Notes under the pieces: model-generated
What the model saw: only the letters and a program-made list of their open reading frames with translations
What the model was told of the DNA's origin: nothing
Databases searched by the model: none
In this document: piece by piece, positions 18,052-25,297 of the stretch
How the letters are laid out: each line of letters begins with the position of its first letter
Position numbering within the stretch: position 1 is the stretch's first letter
Translations under genes and position numbers: made by a program
Assembly: GCA_017411305.1 (NCBI GenBank)
Contig: JAFQQI010000079.1
Location: forward strand, 81,463 to 133,256
DNA: 51,794 bases
DNA from: Lachnospiraceae bacterium
Lineage (GTDB): Bacteria > Bacillota > Clostridia > Lachnospirales > Lachnospiraceae
Reading direction: 5' to 3'

Positions 18052-18927
18052 ATGAAAAAGGATTTGATGAAATTAATGATTCTGAAGAATAAAAAGGGAT
18101 TATATTGTTTTTCAGCTGGATTAATTATCATAGTAATATTGATTGTCGTAATAACAATTCATAAAGCTGATATTTTTTATGAGTGTTATAAAATATCAAA
18201 ATTACATACTACTGATAAAATAAGTATTTTGATGGAGCAAGCAGTAATTCAAGCTACTGATAATATGTCTAAAATAGACATAGAACAAAAAGACACCTAT
18301 GAAAATGAAACAGAGGATAGTGTTGTTGTATCTATTTTGGGGAAGGAGATATTAAAAGTAGAAAAATCCAGAATTAAAGATGATGTGTATGGAGAATTTC
18401 TTGATAACCAATGGGAATTGGAAGAAATAAATGCAATTTTAATGGCTATAAAGGGAAGATGGGAAGTGGACCAATATATGGGCTTTGTTCCGCAAACATT
18501 ATATGATAGCCACTTATTCAGTGAAGAAAGTTCGGCAATAATAAGTCAGAAAGAAGTAGAAGAACTAAGAGAGGATTATAGAGTAGCTGTTGAATGGGCG
18601 CAGAATAATATTCCTAATGTAACATTTTCGGTAAAAGAAAATTGGTTTGGTGAAGATACAAACAGTAACTACATTTATGTAAATGGAAATATGTGTCCGG
18701 TCAATATAATTTTGAGCGTTGACAGAATGAATGAATACTATCCGGCAATGGTAGATAGGACAACCTATGCGGATGAATTTATTGCTGAATATCCGGTGCT
18801 ATATATTCAGTTTTATATGTGGGAAAATGAGATACAAGGATACGGGAAGGCAACACTGGTTATTACAGATGATAATAGATTTTATTTTTTCAAAGACGGA
18901 GCATTTTATTCTGTCAGAAAAGTTTAG
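18052..18927 (+). CDS. Single-pass membrane protein, unknown function
   Basis: Up to 291 residues with a basic N-terminus, one strong transmembrane helix (about 19-41) and an exported domain. GRWEVDQYMGFV at about 140-151 resembles the GxW strand of lipocalin-like folds seen in several Firmicutes hypotheticals; this is a weak likeness. No family recognised. The ATG at 18052 lacks a ribosome binding site, while ATG 18067 has AAAAGGA five bases before it and may be the true start. It starts fourteen bases after the preceding gene, so the two are probably co-transcribed. Very A/T-rich. Confidence 0.7.
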   Translation: MKKDLMKLMILKNKKGLYCFSAGLIIIVILIVVITIHKADIFYECYKISKLHTTDKISILMEQAVIQATDNMSKIDIEQKDTYENETEDSVVVSILGKEILKVEKSRIKDDVYGEFLDNQWELEEINAILMAIKGRWEVDQYMGFVPQTLYDSHLFSEESSAIISQKEVEELREDYRVAVEWAQNNIPNVTFSVKENWFGEDTNSNYIYVNGNMCPVNIILSVDRMNEYYPAMVDRTTYADEFIAEYPVLYIQFYMWENEIQGYGKATLVITDDNRFYFFKDGAFYSVRKV

Positions 18928-19045
18928 ATAAGTGCAATTAACTGTAATATAGTTGAGCTAAAAATGACAAGGTAAAGTACAAGGAAAGGATTTTCTATGT
19001 GATATGACGTTCCGACATTATTAAATTAACCGGATAGACATGATA

Positions 19046-19090
19046 GTGGTCCATACCACCGGGATGAAAGAAAAGTCGCATGGGATGCGG
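19046..19090 (+). other. Two small hairpins in the leader of the next lipoprotein gene
   Basis: GTGGT-CCAT-ACCAC (19046-19059) and CGCAT-GGG-ATGCG (19077-19089, extendable by a G-U pair) lie in the 178-base gap upstream of the lipoprotein start. The second is eight bases before AAGGG. No known riboswitch class is recognised; no terminator run follows. Confidence 0.35.
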
Positions 19091-19105
19091 TAAAAGGGAA
19101 AATAG

Positions 19106-19960
19106 ATGAATAAAAAATATATTATTGCAATATGCATTCTGTTACTTATATCAGGATGCAAAAATGAAAGAACAGAGACTGATGTTTTACAAGTGATAGA
19201 AGTAAAACAAGGACAAGAGAATGACGAAATAAGACAGGAATTGCATAAAGGAATAGAAAAATTTAACGAAGAGATAAGCGATATTATTTATGAAAATGAA
19301 AAAATAGAGCCCGGACATCCGATAATTTGGTACTATTCATATTCTGGTGAGATGAAGCCGGAAGATTACGATAAAGAAGCATTTAGTGAATGTGAGGGGC
19401 TTATGGATGATATTTCGGAGGCTCTGAAGAATGGAACAATAGAAGAATGGCTGAAGGAAAGAAATATTCCCGGACAGTTATTGACAGAAGACGAGGTACA
19501 ACAGTTAATAAATAATGAAACCTATGGCGTATTAGCTAAGTTTGAAGAGGAACCTTGGCGGCAAAATAGTGGAGAAGCGGATTGGTATATTGTTGAGCAG
19601 ACAGAGGAACGAAAAGATATTGTAGTCAGACAAAGAGAAGAAGGGCAGGATTATGTGTCATATTATTATTTTAAATGCGAGATATTTGAGAATGGAAAGA
19701 TACGTGGAAGAGCTGGAACGAAAAGTGCTGCGGCCGGGACAGAGCATTTTTTTGTAGAACATAACGGATTAAAATATTTACTTGTACCGAAAAGGTCAGC
19801 TGATGGAAGTATGCAAGGAATTGCATTACATTTATATGATATGAGAGACTTTATCGGTGGTGTTTTATACTTTAAGAATACGGGTGAAATTGCTTATTAT
19901 GGCTGTACAACCGAAAAGGATGCTCATCCTATACCGCTATATTTATTGGAAGAGGAATAA
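19106..19960 (+). CDS. Lipoprotein, unknown function
   Basis: A 284-residue protein with signal peptide MNKKYIIAICILLLISGC and lipobox Cys18. The mature part is strongly acidic with no recognised domain; a central charged helix region (about 90-140) precedes a beta-rich C-terminus (from about 165). AAGGG is seven bases before the ATG. It stands in the island of exported unknowns and is preceded by a hairpin-containing gap, so it probably has its own transcript. No homologue in the window. Confidence 0.72.
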   Translation: MNKKYIIAICILLLISGCKNERTETDVLQVIEVKQGQENDEIRQELHKGIEKFNEEISDIIYENEKIEPGHPIIWYYSYSGEMKPEDYDKEAFSECEGLMDDISEALKNGTIEEWLKERNIPGQLLTEDEVQQLINNETYGVLAKFEEEPWRQNSGEADWYIVEQTEERKDIVVRQREEGQDYVSYYYFKCEIFENGKIRGRAGTKSAAAGTEHFFVEHNGLKYLLVPKRSADGSMQGIALHLYDMRDFIGGVLYFKNTGEIAYYGCTTEKDAHPIPLYLLEEE

Positions 19961-20041
19961 TGTTTAAAAGGGTTAAAAACAGCATCTCGTCAAAGCGGAA
20001 ATGTAAATTTATAATATTAAAACAAACGAAAAAGGAGGATT

Positions 20042-21115
20042 ATGATGAAAAAAATATTAATGATTTTGTCAAGGATAGTAGGAGTGCTGCTTATAGCCAT
20101 AGGTTTAGTGTTTTTGGCGCAAGGAATATATATAAGCTGGTATTTCATGCAGAAAGGATATTCGGTGAGTGAGGATATTGCCTTATGCTTTGTTTCTATT
20201 TTGATTATTTATATTGGTTGGCGATTATTGTGTATAAAGAAAACAATACACTACATAAATAAAATTAAGTATTACATACAAAACAGAGAGCAAATCAGCC
20301 TTGAAAAGCAGCGTATCCAATATCAAAAAGAGTTAGCGAGACATGAAGAAGCGCTTGAAAGAGCAGAGCAGATAACGAATGAAAGAAAAATGGTGATTAT
20401 AGAAGGAGAGGAGAGTGAAAATATGCAAAAGAGCAACTTCAAACGAAAAGATGGATATATAGATATTCCTTTGAAAGGGCAACGACAGGAAATTCATGTT
20501 CATTTATGTTCCGATACTGATATTATTTGGAAATTAATTGGTATATTGGCAGCTATTTTGATAGCGGGTTCCTTAATATCGATACCGGTTGTTTGTTCTG
20601 TTATGCCCAAAGAAGATATTGGTATTTTTGCGTGTATTACAATAATTGTCTTTTGGGGAGGTATTTTTTTGTTCTTTGGAGTAAAGGGTCATTTAGACGG
20701 CGATGCCAATGTTATTTTTGCTACAACAGACCAAAAACTGCTTTACAAATTGGACTTAAATTCACTGTTTTCACCTATGACTAATATCCCGACATCTAAA
20801 CTCGGAAGGATGGCATATTTAAATCAAAAAGGAAAAGAGAATGAATCAATTCAAAAGACAATAAATTCATTTTTGGAAGATAGAAAAGCAGTGGAAGAGA
20901 TAATGGATGAACTAATTAATCCTACAAAAAAGGAAAGCAATGTATTAGAAAATGAATTAAAGAAATTAAATTCTCCTGCCTTGAAGAGAAAGCTGTTTGG
21001 AACATATATAAAATATTGGGACGAGAATAAAGAAAAGTGGGAACTGACACTTCTGCCGAAAAAAACCGAAGATTATCATAAGATTTGTGAATTGATTAAA
21101 AGCAGAAAAGCATAG
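20042..21115 (+). CDS. Membrane protein with four hydrophobic segments and a coiled coil
   Basis: 357 residues. Two transmembrane helices (about 5-32 and 42-62), a charged coiled-coil-like stretch (about 72-125, rich in Gln/Glu/Lys), a short beta stretch, two more helices (about 162-186 and 195-218), and a helical cytoplasmic tail ending KSRKA. AGGAGG is three bases before ATG 20042 and six before ATG 20045; either can be the start. No family recognised. It lies between lipoproteins in the island. Confidence 0.7.
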   Translation: MMKKILMILSRIVGVLLIAIGLVFLAQGIYISWYFMQKGYSVSEDIALCFVSILIIYIGWRLLCIKKTIHYINKIKYYIQNREQISLEKQRIQYQKELARHEEALERAEQITNERKMVIIEGEESENMQKSNFKRKDGYIDIPLKGQRQEIHVHLCSDTDIIWKLIGILAAILIAGSLISIPVVCSVMPKEDIGIFACITIIVFWGGIFLFFGVKGHLDGDANVIFATTDQKLLYKLDLNSLFSPMTNIPTSKLGRMAYLNQKGKENESIQKTINSFLEDRKAVEEIMDELINPTKKESNVLENELKKLNSPALKRKLFGTYIKYWDENKEKWELTLLPKKTEDYHKICELIKSRKA

Positions 21116-21118
21116 GAA

Positions 21119-21346
21119 ATGGTATTCGTTCCTGATAAAGAAACATTTCTGACTCCTGTACCTATGCCATCACTAACGCCAAAACCAAAGGGAGATGTCC
21201 CGGAGAAGACATATGAACCAATTAATATTTTTGTAAAAAGTTGGATACAGGCCTATATTGGAAATCATAAGATCGAACAAATGAAATTGAAATGCTGTAT
21301 ACAGATTGATAATACATTTAACTTTGAAGATATAGAGGGTAAATGA
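21119..21346 (+). pseudogene. Probable 5'-deleted paralogue of the following gene
   Basis: A 75-codon frame beginning three bases after the previous stop with a badly spaced AGGA. Its last 38 residues align with the C-terminus of the next gene (KSWIQAYIGN ... IEQMKLKCC against KTWVETHGGI ... IEKWKLKHC, then an identical tail DNTFNFEDIEGK). The N-terminal half (Pro/Thr-rich, TPVPMPSLTPKPK) has no signal peptide or membrane segment and looks like a fused fragment. Most likely a leftover from tandem duplication and deletion; a short expressed protein cannot be excluded. Confidence 0.6.
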
Positions 21347-21350
21347 TTTT
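21305..21350 (+). repeat. 46-bp exact direct repeat, copy 1
   Basis: Identical over 46 bases to 21989-22034. It covers the last codons, the stop and the first bases after the stop of the fragment and of the following gene. Confidence 0.9.
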
Positions 21351-21376
21351 TTACGTAAAATCAAAGAGGGAGCAGG

Positions 21377-22030
21377 ATGGAGAAACAGTGGAAAAAGCAT
21401 AAAAGAATTATATTAGTTGCTATAGGAATACTTCTTTTGATATTTTTTTATAATGTTTTCAGGGTCAACATTTTAGATAGAATTTGCTTTGCAGGACATC
21501 TGAGAGTAAATAAAATATATGATGCATTTGAACACATACCAGAACTTGAAGGAATTAGTGATGAACGTTTAGAAGGAATTTCTTTGTTGGGAGGAAATCT
21601 TTGTGTAGAGTATGATGAACAAATACTGCATGAAAATACGTATATTAAAATACAGTTTCCGGAGAACGTAAACTATGTTATCGTTTGTATGCAAGTGTGG
21701 CTGTCAGATGATGTCTGTACTAATCTGTGGATGAAATACAAACCGGATTTAAGGACATTAATTTACGAGCCGATAGATATTGTAATTCGGAAAAATGAGG
21801 GATTAACAGTTGAACACTATACGGATGAGAATAGTGTATATCAGTACCTGCAAGAATATAATGTGACAGAGAAAGATATTGAAAAGTATCAAGAATATGC
21901 ATTATATGATGTGGTTACCAAAACGTGGGTAGAAACTCATGGCGGAATATTTGATATTGAAAAATGGAAGTTAAAGCATTGTAAAATTATTGATAATACA
22001 TTTAACTTTGAAGATATAGAGGGTAAATGA
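21377..22030 (+). CDS. Single-pass membrane protein, unknown function
   Basis: 217 residues: basic N-terminus, one transmembrane helix (about 10-28), and an exported domain of about 185 residues with no recognised family. AGAGGGAG precedes the ATG. The C-terminal 38 residues are shared with the fragment at 21119-21346. A good terminator follows the stop, closing the island's plus-strand genes. Confidence 0.72.
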   Translation: MEKQWKKHKRIILVAIGILLLIFFYNVFRVNILDRICFAGHLRVNKIYDAFEHIPELEGISDERLEGISLLGGNLCVEYDEQILHENTYIKIQFPENVNYVIVCMQVWLSDDVCTNLWMKYKPDLRTLIYEPIDIVIRKNEGLTVEHYTDENSVYQYLQEYNVTEKDIEKYQEYALYDVVTKTWVETHGGIFDIEKWKLKHCKIIDNTFNFEDIEGK

Positions 22031-22034
22031 TTTT
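21989..22034 (+). repeat. 46-bp exact direct repeat, copy 2
   Basis: Second copy of the 46-base repeat at 21305-21350, start-to-start distance 684 bases. Confidence 0.9.
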
Positions 22035-22036
22035 AG

Positions 22037-22072
22037 GGCAGGGGTGATAATGACCTCTGCCTATTTCTGTTT
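22037..22072 (+). terminator. Intrinsic terminator of the accessory island
   Basis: GGCAGGGGT, seven-base loop, ACCTCTGCC (nine-pair stem with one G-U), followed by a T-rich run (TATTTCTGTTTC). Seven bases after the preceding stop. Confidence 0.75.
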
Positions 22073-22178
22073 CTTTAACTAAGTATTTTCTTGCGTAAAA
22101 TTTTTTGTTAATGTAGCTATGTGTAGGTATTTTTACTAAGGAAATATAAAATGTCAAAAGAATTTAATAAACAATGAA

Positions 22179-22207
22179 TTGCGTTGTGCAATTATTTATC
22201 ATATAAT
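22179..22207 (+). promoter_or_regulatory. Probable promoter of the Rpn-family gene
   Basis: TTGCGT and a consensus TATAAT separated by exactly 17 bases, about 150 bases before the start codon, giving a long leader RNA. Confidence 0.6.
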
Positions 22208-22220
22208 TTCATTAATATCT

Positions 22221-22328
22221 AAGAACGCCGTTCTTGGCATGTCTTATTTATTTTACAGTGCGACTTCATACGCACTGTATCGCGCTTCCTTTGGAAGCTC
22301 CGGCAATTTCGCCGTATTACTCAATTAC
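22221..22328 (+). promoter_or_regulatory. Hairpin-rich leader of the Rpn-family gene
   Basis: Four successive inverted repeats: AAGAAC-GCC-GTTCTT (22221-22235), ACAGTGCG-8-CGCACTGT (22255-22278), GCTTCC-TTT-GGAAGC (22284-22298), CGGC-6-GCCG (22301-22314). TGTCTTATT (22240-22248) and CAATTAC (22322-22328) recur in the same order before the second Rpn gene at 51442. Together with the promoter this fills the 327-base gap before the gene. No known RNA class is recognised. Confidence 0.55.
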
Positions 22329-22357
22329 TTATTATTTTATCGAAAGGAGTTTTGCTT

Positions 22358-23287
22358 ATGGAACAAAACAAACTATCATGCGGTAATGGATTTACTGTAG
22401 ATTCTGCCGCAATGAAAACACCTACTTTTCGGAAACTGGAGGATTTGAATTTAATTGACAACTTCCTCTTTCAGGAAATGTTGACCCAGAAAGAAGACGG
22501 AGAGAAATTTGCCAGAATTCTTCTAAAGACCATTTTAGGAAAACCTATCCGTAACGTGAAAATCGTCCCACAAAAAAATGTTCCCGGAATTGATGTGGAC
22601 AAGCATGGAATACGTCTGGATGCTTACATTGAAGAGGTGGTGGATGACCTAAACGGGGAAATGGCTGATGCCGAAATCATTCCCAGCATTTATGATATTG
22701 AACCTAACAATACTTACGAAAGGAAAACACTTCCCAAGCGTATGCGCTATTATCACGGATTAATCGATACTAAACTTTTATCAGCCGGTGCCGGCTATGA
22801 TAAACTCCCCAATGTATTTATCATCTTCATCTTGCCTTATGACCCTTTTGACAAGAACCGCATGGTTTACACAGTTCAAAACCGCTGTATTGAGGATAAT
22901 ACCATTCCTTACGACGACGGAGCCAGAAAAATCTTTCTATATACCAAAGGATGTGAAGGAAACCCTAGGCAAGAGTTGAAAGATATGCTAAAATACATAG
23001 AGAAATCTACGGCTGAAAATATCACAAATCAGGATATTGCATCCGTCTCGGAGCTTGTAAATAAGGTTAAGAAGCGCAAGGAGGTTGGCATAAATTATAT
23101 GAAATCCTGGGAAATGGAACAAATGGCACGTGATGAAGGACGTAAAGAAGGACGTGATGAAATGCAGGAAAAAATGACTCAATTAACACTGCGGCTTTCT
23201 GAAACGGGGCGTCTTAATGAGCTGGTAAATGCAGCTAAAGATAATGAATACTTGCACAGACTTTTCAAAGAATTTAATTTAGAATAA
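22358..23287 (+). CDS. Rpn family recombination-promoting nuclease / transposase-like protein
   Basis: 309 residues. Rpn proteins (PD-(D/E)XK superfamily, formerly transposase_31) are DNA nucleases linked to RecA-independent recombination and horizontally spread genes. Seen here: the family opening DLNLIDNFLFQEML (about 29-42), GIRLDAYIEEV (about 86-96) giving the core Asp, YDIEPNN (about 110-116) giving the core Glu, LPKRMRYYHGLIDTKLL, and a charged C-terminal arm with ARDEGRKEGRDEM. The ATG at 22358 has GAAAGGAG well placed. The C-terminal third is duplicated, inverted, at 13910-14240. A terminator follows. Confidence 0.85.
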   Translation: MEQNKLSCGNGFTVDSAAMKTPTFRKLEDLNLIDNFLFQEMLTQKEDGEKFARILLKTILGKPIRNVKIVPQKNVPGIDVDKHGIRLDAYIEEVVDDLNGEMADAEIIPSIYDIEPNNTYERKTLPKRMRYYHGLIDTKLLSAGAGYDKLPNVFIIFILPYDPFDKNRMVYTVQNRCIEDNTIPYDDGARKIFLYTKGCEGNPRQELKDMLKYIEKSTAENITNQDIASVSELVNKVKKRKEVGINYMKSWEMEQMARDEGRKEGRDEMQEKMTQLTLRLSETGRLNELVNAAKDNEYLHRLFKEFNLE

Positions 23288-23288
23288 T

Positions 23289-23318
23289 AAAAATAGCCGG
23301 TTTATGCCGGCTATTTTA
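23289..23318. terminator. Intrinsic terminator (bidirectional)
   Basis: AAAATAGCCGG, loop TTTATG, CCGGCTATTTT, between the convergent Rpn gene and the DUF5684 gene; both strands have a T run. Confidence 0.88.
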
Positions 23319-23333
23319 CATATGTACCAATTA

Positions 23334-23711
23334 TTACTGGGGACCAATGTATTCAGCATTACCAAATCCGAGAATTGCAACAAAAATCGGATTTAAGAAT
23401 AATAAACCGAAACCAAAGCCTACGCCCTGACCAAATGCCTTTGCCAGCTTAAAGTACAGCATGATAAGAAAGACAAAGTTTACACAAGGTACAAAGGTAA
23501 GTAAGAATAACCATCCGTTGCCGAATGCAATTTCAAATAAGCAATAATTGTTGTAGAAAGGCACAAGACATCCCCATCCTGGCTTACCTGCTTTTGTAAA
23601 CATCTTCCACATTGCAACAACCATAAAGACGGAGATTGCAAGAACAAAAAGCATATATACAATCATAACACCTGCACCTACTGCCATACCGGCTGCTTCA
23701 TAACTTTCCAT
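23334..23711 (-). CDS. DUF5684-like small membrane protein
   Basis: 125 residues with three or four hydrophobic helices. The motif WKMFTKAGKPGWGCLVPFYNNY between the first and second helices is the mark of DUF5684 (proteins with a signal-peptidase-like topology but unknown function), and AFGQGVGFGFGLLFLNPIF closes the pattern. I chose the ATG at 23711 with GGGAGG about ten bases upstream; the frame extends seven codons further but without a site. It has a strong promoter and an operator-like dyad directly upstream. Confidence 0.82.
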   Translation of the reverse strand: MESYEAAGMAVGAGVMIVYMLFVLAISVFMVVAMWKMFTKAGKPGWGCLVPFYNNYCLFEIAFGNGWLFLLTFVPCVNFVFLIMLYFKLAKAFGQGVGFGFGLLFLNPIFVAILGFGNAEYIGPQ

Positions 23712-23732
23712 ATTAAAGAATCCTCCCTTCAT

Positions 23733-23766
23733 AATGTAGTAAATTAAAGTAATAAATTACTACATT
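23733..23766 (-). promoter_or_regulatory. Operator-like inverted repeat at the transcription start
   Basis: Perfect ten-base arms AATGTAGTAA and TTACTACATT with a fourteen-base centre, lying between the -10 and the ribosome binding site. The GTAGTA/TACTAC half-sites resemble those of BlaI/MecI- or GntR(YtrA)-type repressors; which regulator binds is unknown. Confidence 0.6.
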
Positions 23767-23767
23767 T

Positions 23768-23796
23768 ATAATACGGTATCAGAGTGTTTATGTCAA
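23768..23796 (-). promoter_or_regulatory. Strong sigma-A promoter of the DUF5684 gene
   Basis: On the minus strand, consensus TTGACA (23791-23796), 17-base spacer, TATTAT (23768-23773). Expected start near 23761, inside the right arm of the operator. Confidence 0.75.
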
Positions 23797-23978
23797 TTTC
23801 TAAATTAGAAAAGATAAATGCCAAAGACAAATGTCATGGAAGCCTATACGAATATAAGGAGTTTTACGAAAATAAACGAAAGTAGTAAACAGAGGTACAG
23901 AAAATAAAAAATCCTGTCGATAACTATGTCGCGGCAAAGGTTCCGCAGTATTCATCATATTCAAGGAGGATTCAAAAA

Positions 23979-25163
23979 ATGGATTTTATCTATTCATTAC
24001 TGGGAATGATTCCCAACGTCGTTTTTGCGATTTTATTACTTATAGTTGCGTTTGTGGCAGCTAAAATCGTAAAATCTCTGGTACTTAAACTGTTAAAGGC
24101 AGTAAAGGCTGAAAGCTTTTTAAACAAACTGGGTGTAAAAGATACAGCCACCAACAGTTCTGTTGAATTTGTTGCCAAGCTTGCTTACTTTGTAACATTT
24201 TTATTGTTCTTACCCGGCGTACTTGACAAACTGGGAATGCAGAGTGTATCTTCACCGATTACAGGCATGGTAAATGATTTCCTTGCATTTATTCCTAAGT
24301 TAGTAGCTGCAGGTATTATCATTGCGGTAGGTATGTTTATTGCCAATATCGTAAAGGAACTGTTAGTTCCTGTGTTAAAGGCGATTAAGGTAGATGCCCT
24401 TCAGGAGAAGGCAGGTATTGAAGCATCAGAAAATACAGCATTTTCCAATATTATTGCAAATGTGATTTATGGTGTGATTCTTTTGGTAGTGATTACTTCT
24501 GCACTTGATCAGCTTGGTATTGCAGCAATTTCTGAACCTGCAAGTGCAATTGTTTCTTCTATCTTTGCTATGATTCCTAATGTACTGGGAGCAATAGTAA
24601 TTATTGCTATCGGTGTGATTATTGCGAAGCTGGTAGCTAAATTGCTTGAAAACTTATTGGCAGGTGTGGGCGCTGATACTTTAATCGAAAAGGTAACAGG
24701 TACTCCCGCTAAGAAGTTTGTTCTTTCCAAGGTAATCAGTGCAGTTGTAAAGTATGTTTTAGTAATTGTATTCTTAGTTCAGGGTATTAATGTACTGAAT
24801 CTTCCTGTGCTGACAGAAATCGGCGGAGCAGTAATCGGTTATATGCCTGCTGCTTTAAGTGCAGTGATTATTGTAACCATCGGTCTGTTTGCAGGAAATA
24901 CTGCAGAAGCTGTAATTGCTAAGAAGTTCCCGGAAGCAAAGATGTGTGCAGTAGTTGCTAAGGTTGCAATTTATGTGCTGACAGCATTCCTTTGCTTAAG
25001 CCAGCTTGGTGTTGCTTCCGCAATTGTTGAAACAACCTTTATCCTTATTATTGCTGCTGTTTGTGTAGCGGTTGCTATTGCATTCGGCGTAGGCGGACGT
25101 ACCTTTGCAGCTAATACTCTTGAAAAGTTGGAAAAGAAGATTGACGATAAGGAAACAAAATAA
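23979..25163 (+). CDS. Mechanosensitive-channel-like protein with four TM-helix repeats
   Basis: 394 residues, almost wholly hydrophobic. Four copies of the mechanosensitive ion channel TM-helix unit (PF05552-like) are visible at about 10-50, 106-148, 198-240 and 290-330, each with the pattern IPxxxxAIxIxIxGxxIAxxVxxLL followed by a short amphipathic stretch. The MscS beta-domain and vestibule are absent, as in CmpX-type proteins, so ion conduction is uncertain; a membrane-tension or surface-signalling role is possible. AAGGAGG precedes the ATG. The stop is followed at once by the operator-like region of the next gene. Confidence 0.85.
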   Translation: MDFIYSLLGMIPNVVFAILLLIVAFVAAKIVKSLVLKLLKAVKAESFLNKLGVKDTATNSSVEFVAKLAYFVTFLLFLPGVLDKLGMQSVSSPITGMVNDFLAFIPKLVAAGIIIAVGMFIANIVKELLVPVLKAIKVDALQEKAGIEASENTAFSNIIANVIYGVILLVVITSALDQLGIAAISEPASAIVSSIFAMIPNVLGAIVIIAIGVIIAKLVAKLLENLLAGVGADTLIEKVTGTPAKKFVLSKVISAVVKYVLVIVFLVQGINVLNLPVLTEIGGAVIGYMPAALSAVIIVTIGLFAGNTAEAVIAKKFPEAKMCAVVAKVAIYVLTAFLCLSQLGVASAIVETTFILIIAAVCVAVAIAFGVGGRTFAANTLEKLEKKIDDKETK

Positions 25164-25214
25164 ATCAATAAAATTGATTAAAAAAGGTCATTGATTGCAT
25201 CAATAAAGTATGAT
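25163..25214 (+). promoter_or_regulatory. Paired ATCAAT/ATTGAT dyads and -10 upstream of leuA-araC
   Basis: AATCAAT-AAA-ATTGATT (25163-25179) and ATTGAT-TGC-ATCAAT (25190-25204): two dyads, with direct repeats ATTGATT at 25173 and 25190 (17-base phase) and ATCAATAAA at 25164 and 25199. TATGAT (25209-25214) follows and may be the -10; no good -35 is visible, which fits an activator-dependent promoter. AraC-family half-sites are often direct repeats in nearly this phase, so autoregulation by the fused DNA-binding domain is a reasonable inference. Confidence 0.45.
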
Positions 25215-25224
25215 AGCATTTAAT

Positions 25225-25283
25225 GCGAAAGTGATTTTGCGTCTCTATGGAATGTTGCAAAACGTTTCATAGAGACCTTTTTG
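25225..25283 (+). terminator. Terminator/attenuator directly before leuA-araC
   Basis: A twelve-pair stem, GTCTCTATGGAA (25241-25252) with TTTCATAGAGAC (25265-25276), followed by CTTTTT. The run ends three bases before the GGAGG of the next gene, so that gene's transcript must cross it unless the promoter is within those few bases. GCGAAA (25225-25230), TTTTGC (25235-25240) and GCAAAA in the terminator loop (25257-25262) can pair in competing ways, which would suit attenuation. It may instead simply terminate the upstream gene. Confidence 0.65.
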
Positions 25284-25297
25284 TTGGAGGATGAAAC

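Noticed and set aside
19960-20172. 70-codon frame after the lipoprotein gene
   Set aside because: It overlaps the start of the membrane protein at 20042, which has a perfect AGGAGG; no domain is seen.
25210-25272. Leader peptide with Ile, Val and Leu codons before leuA-araC
   Set aside because: No ribosome binding site, and its start overlaps the likely -10; kept only as an alternative in the attenuator finding.
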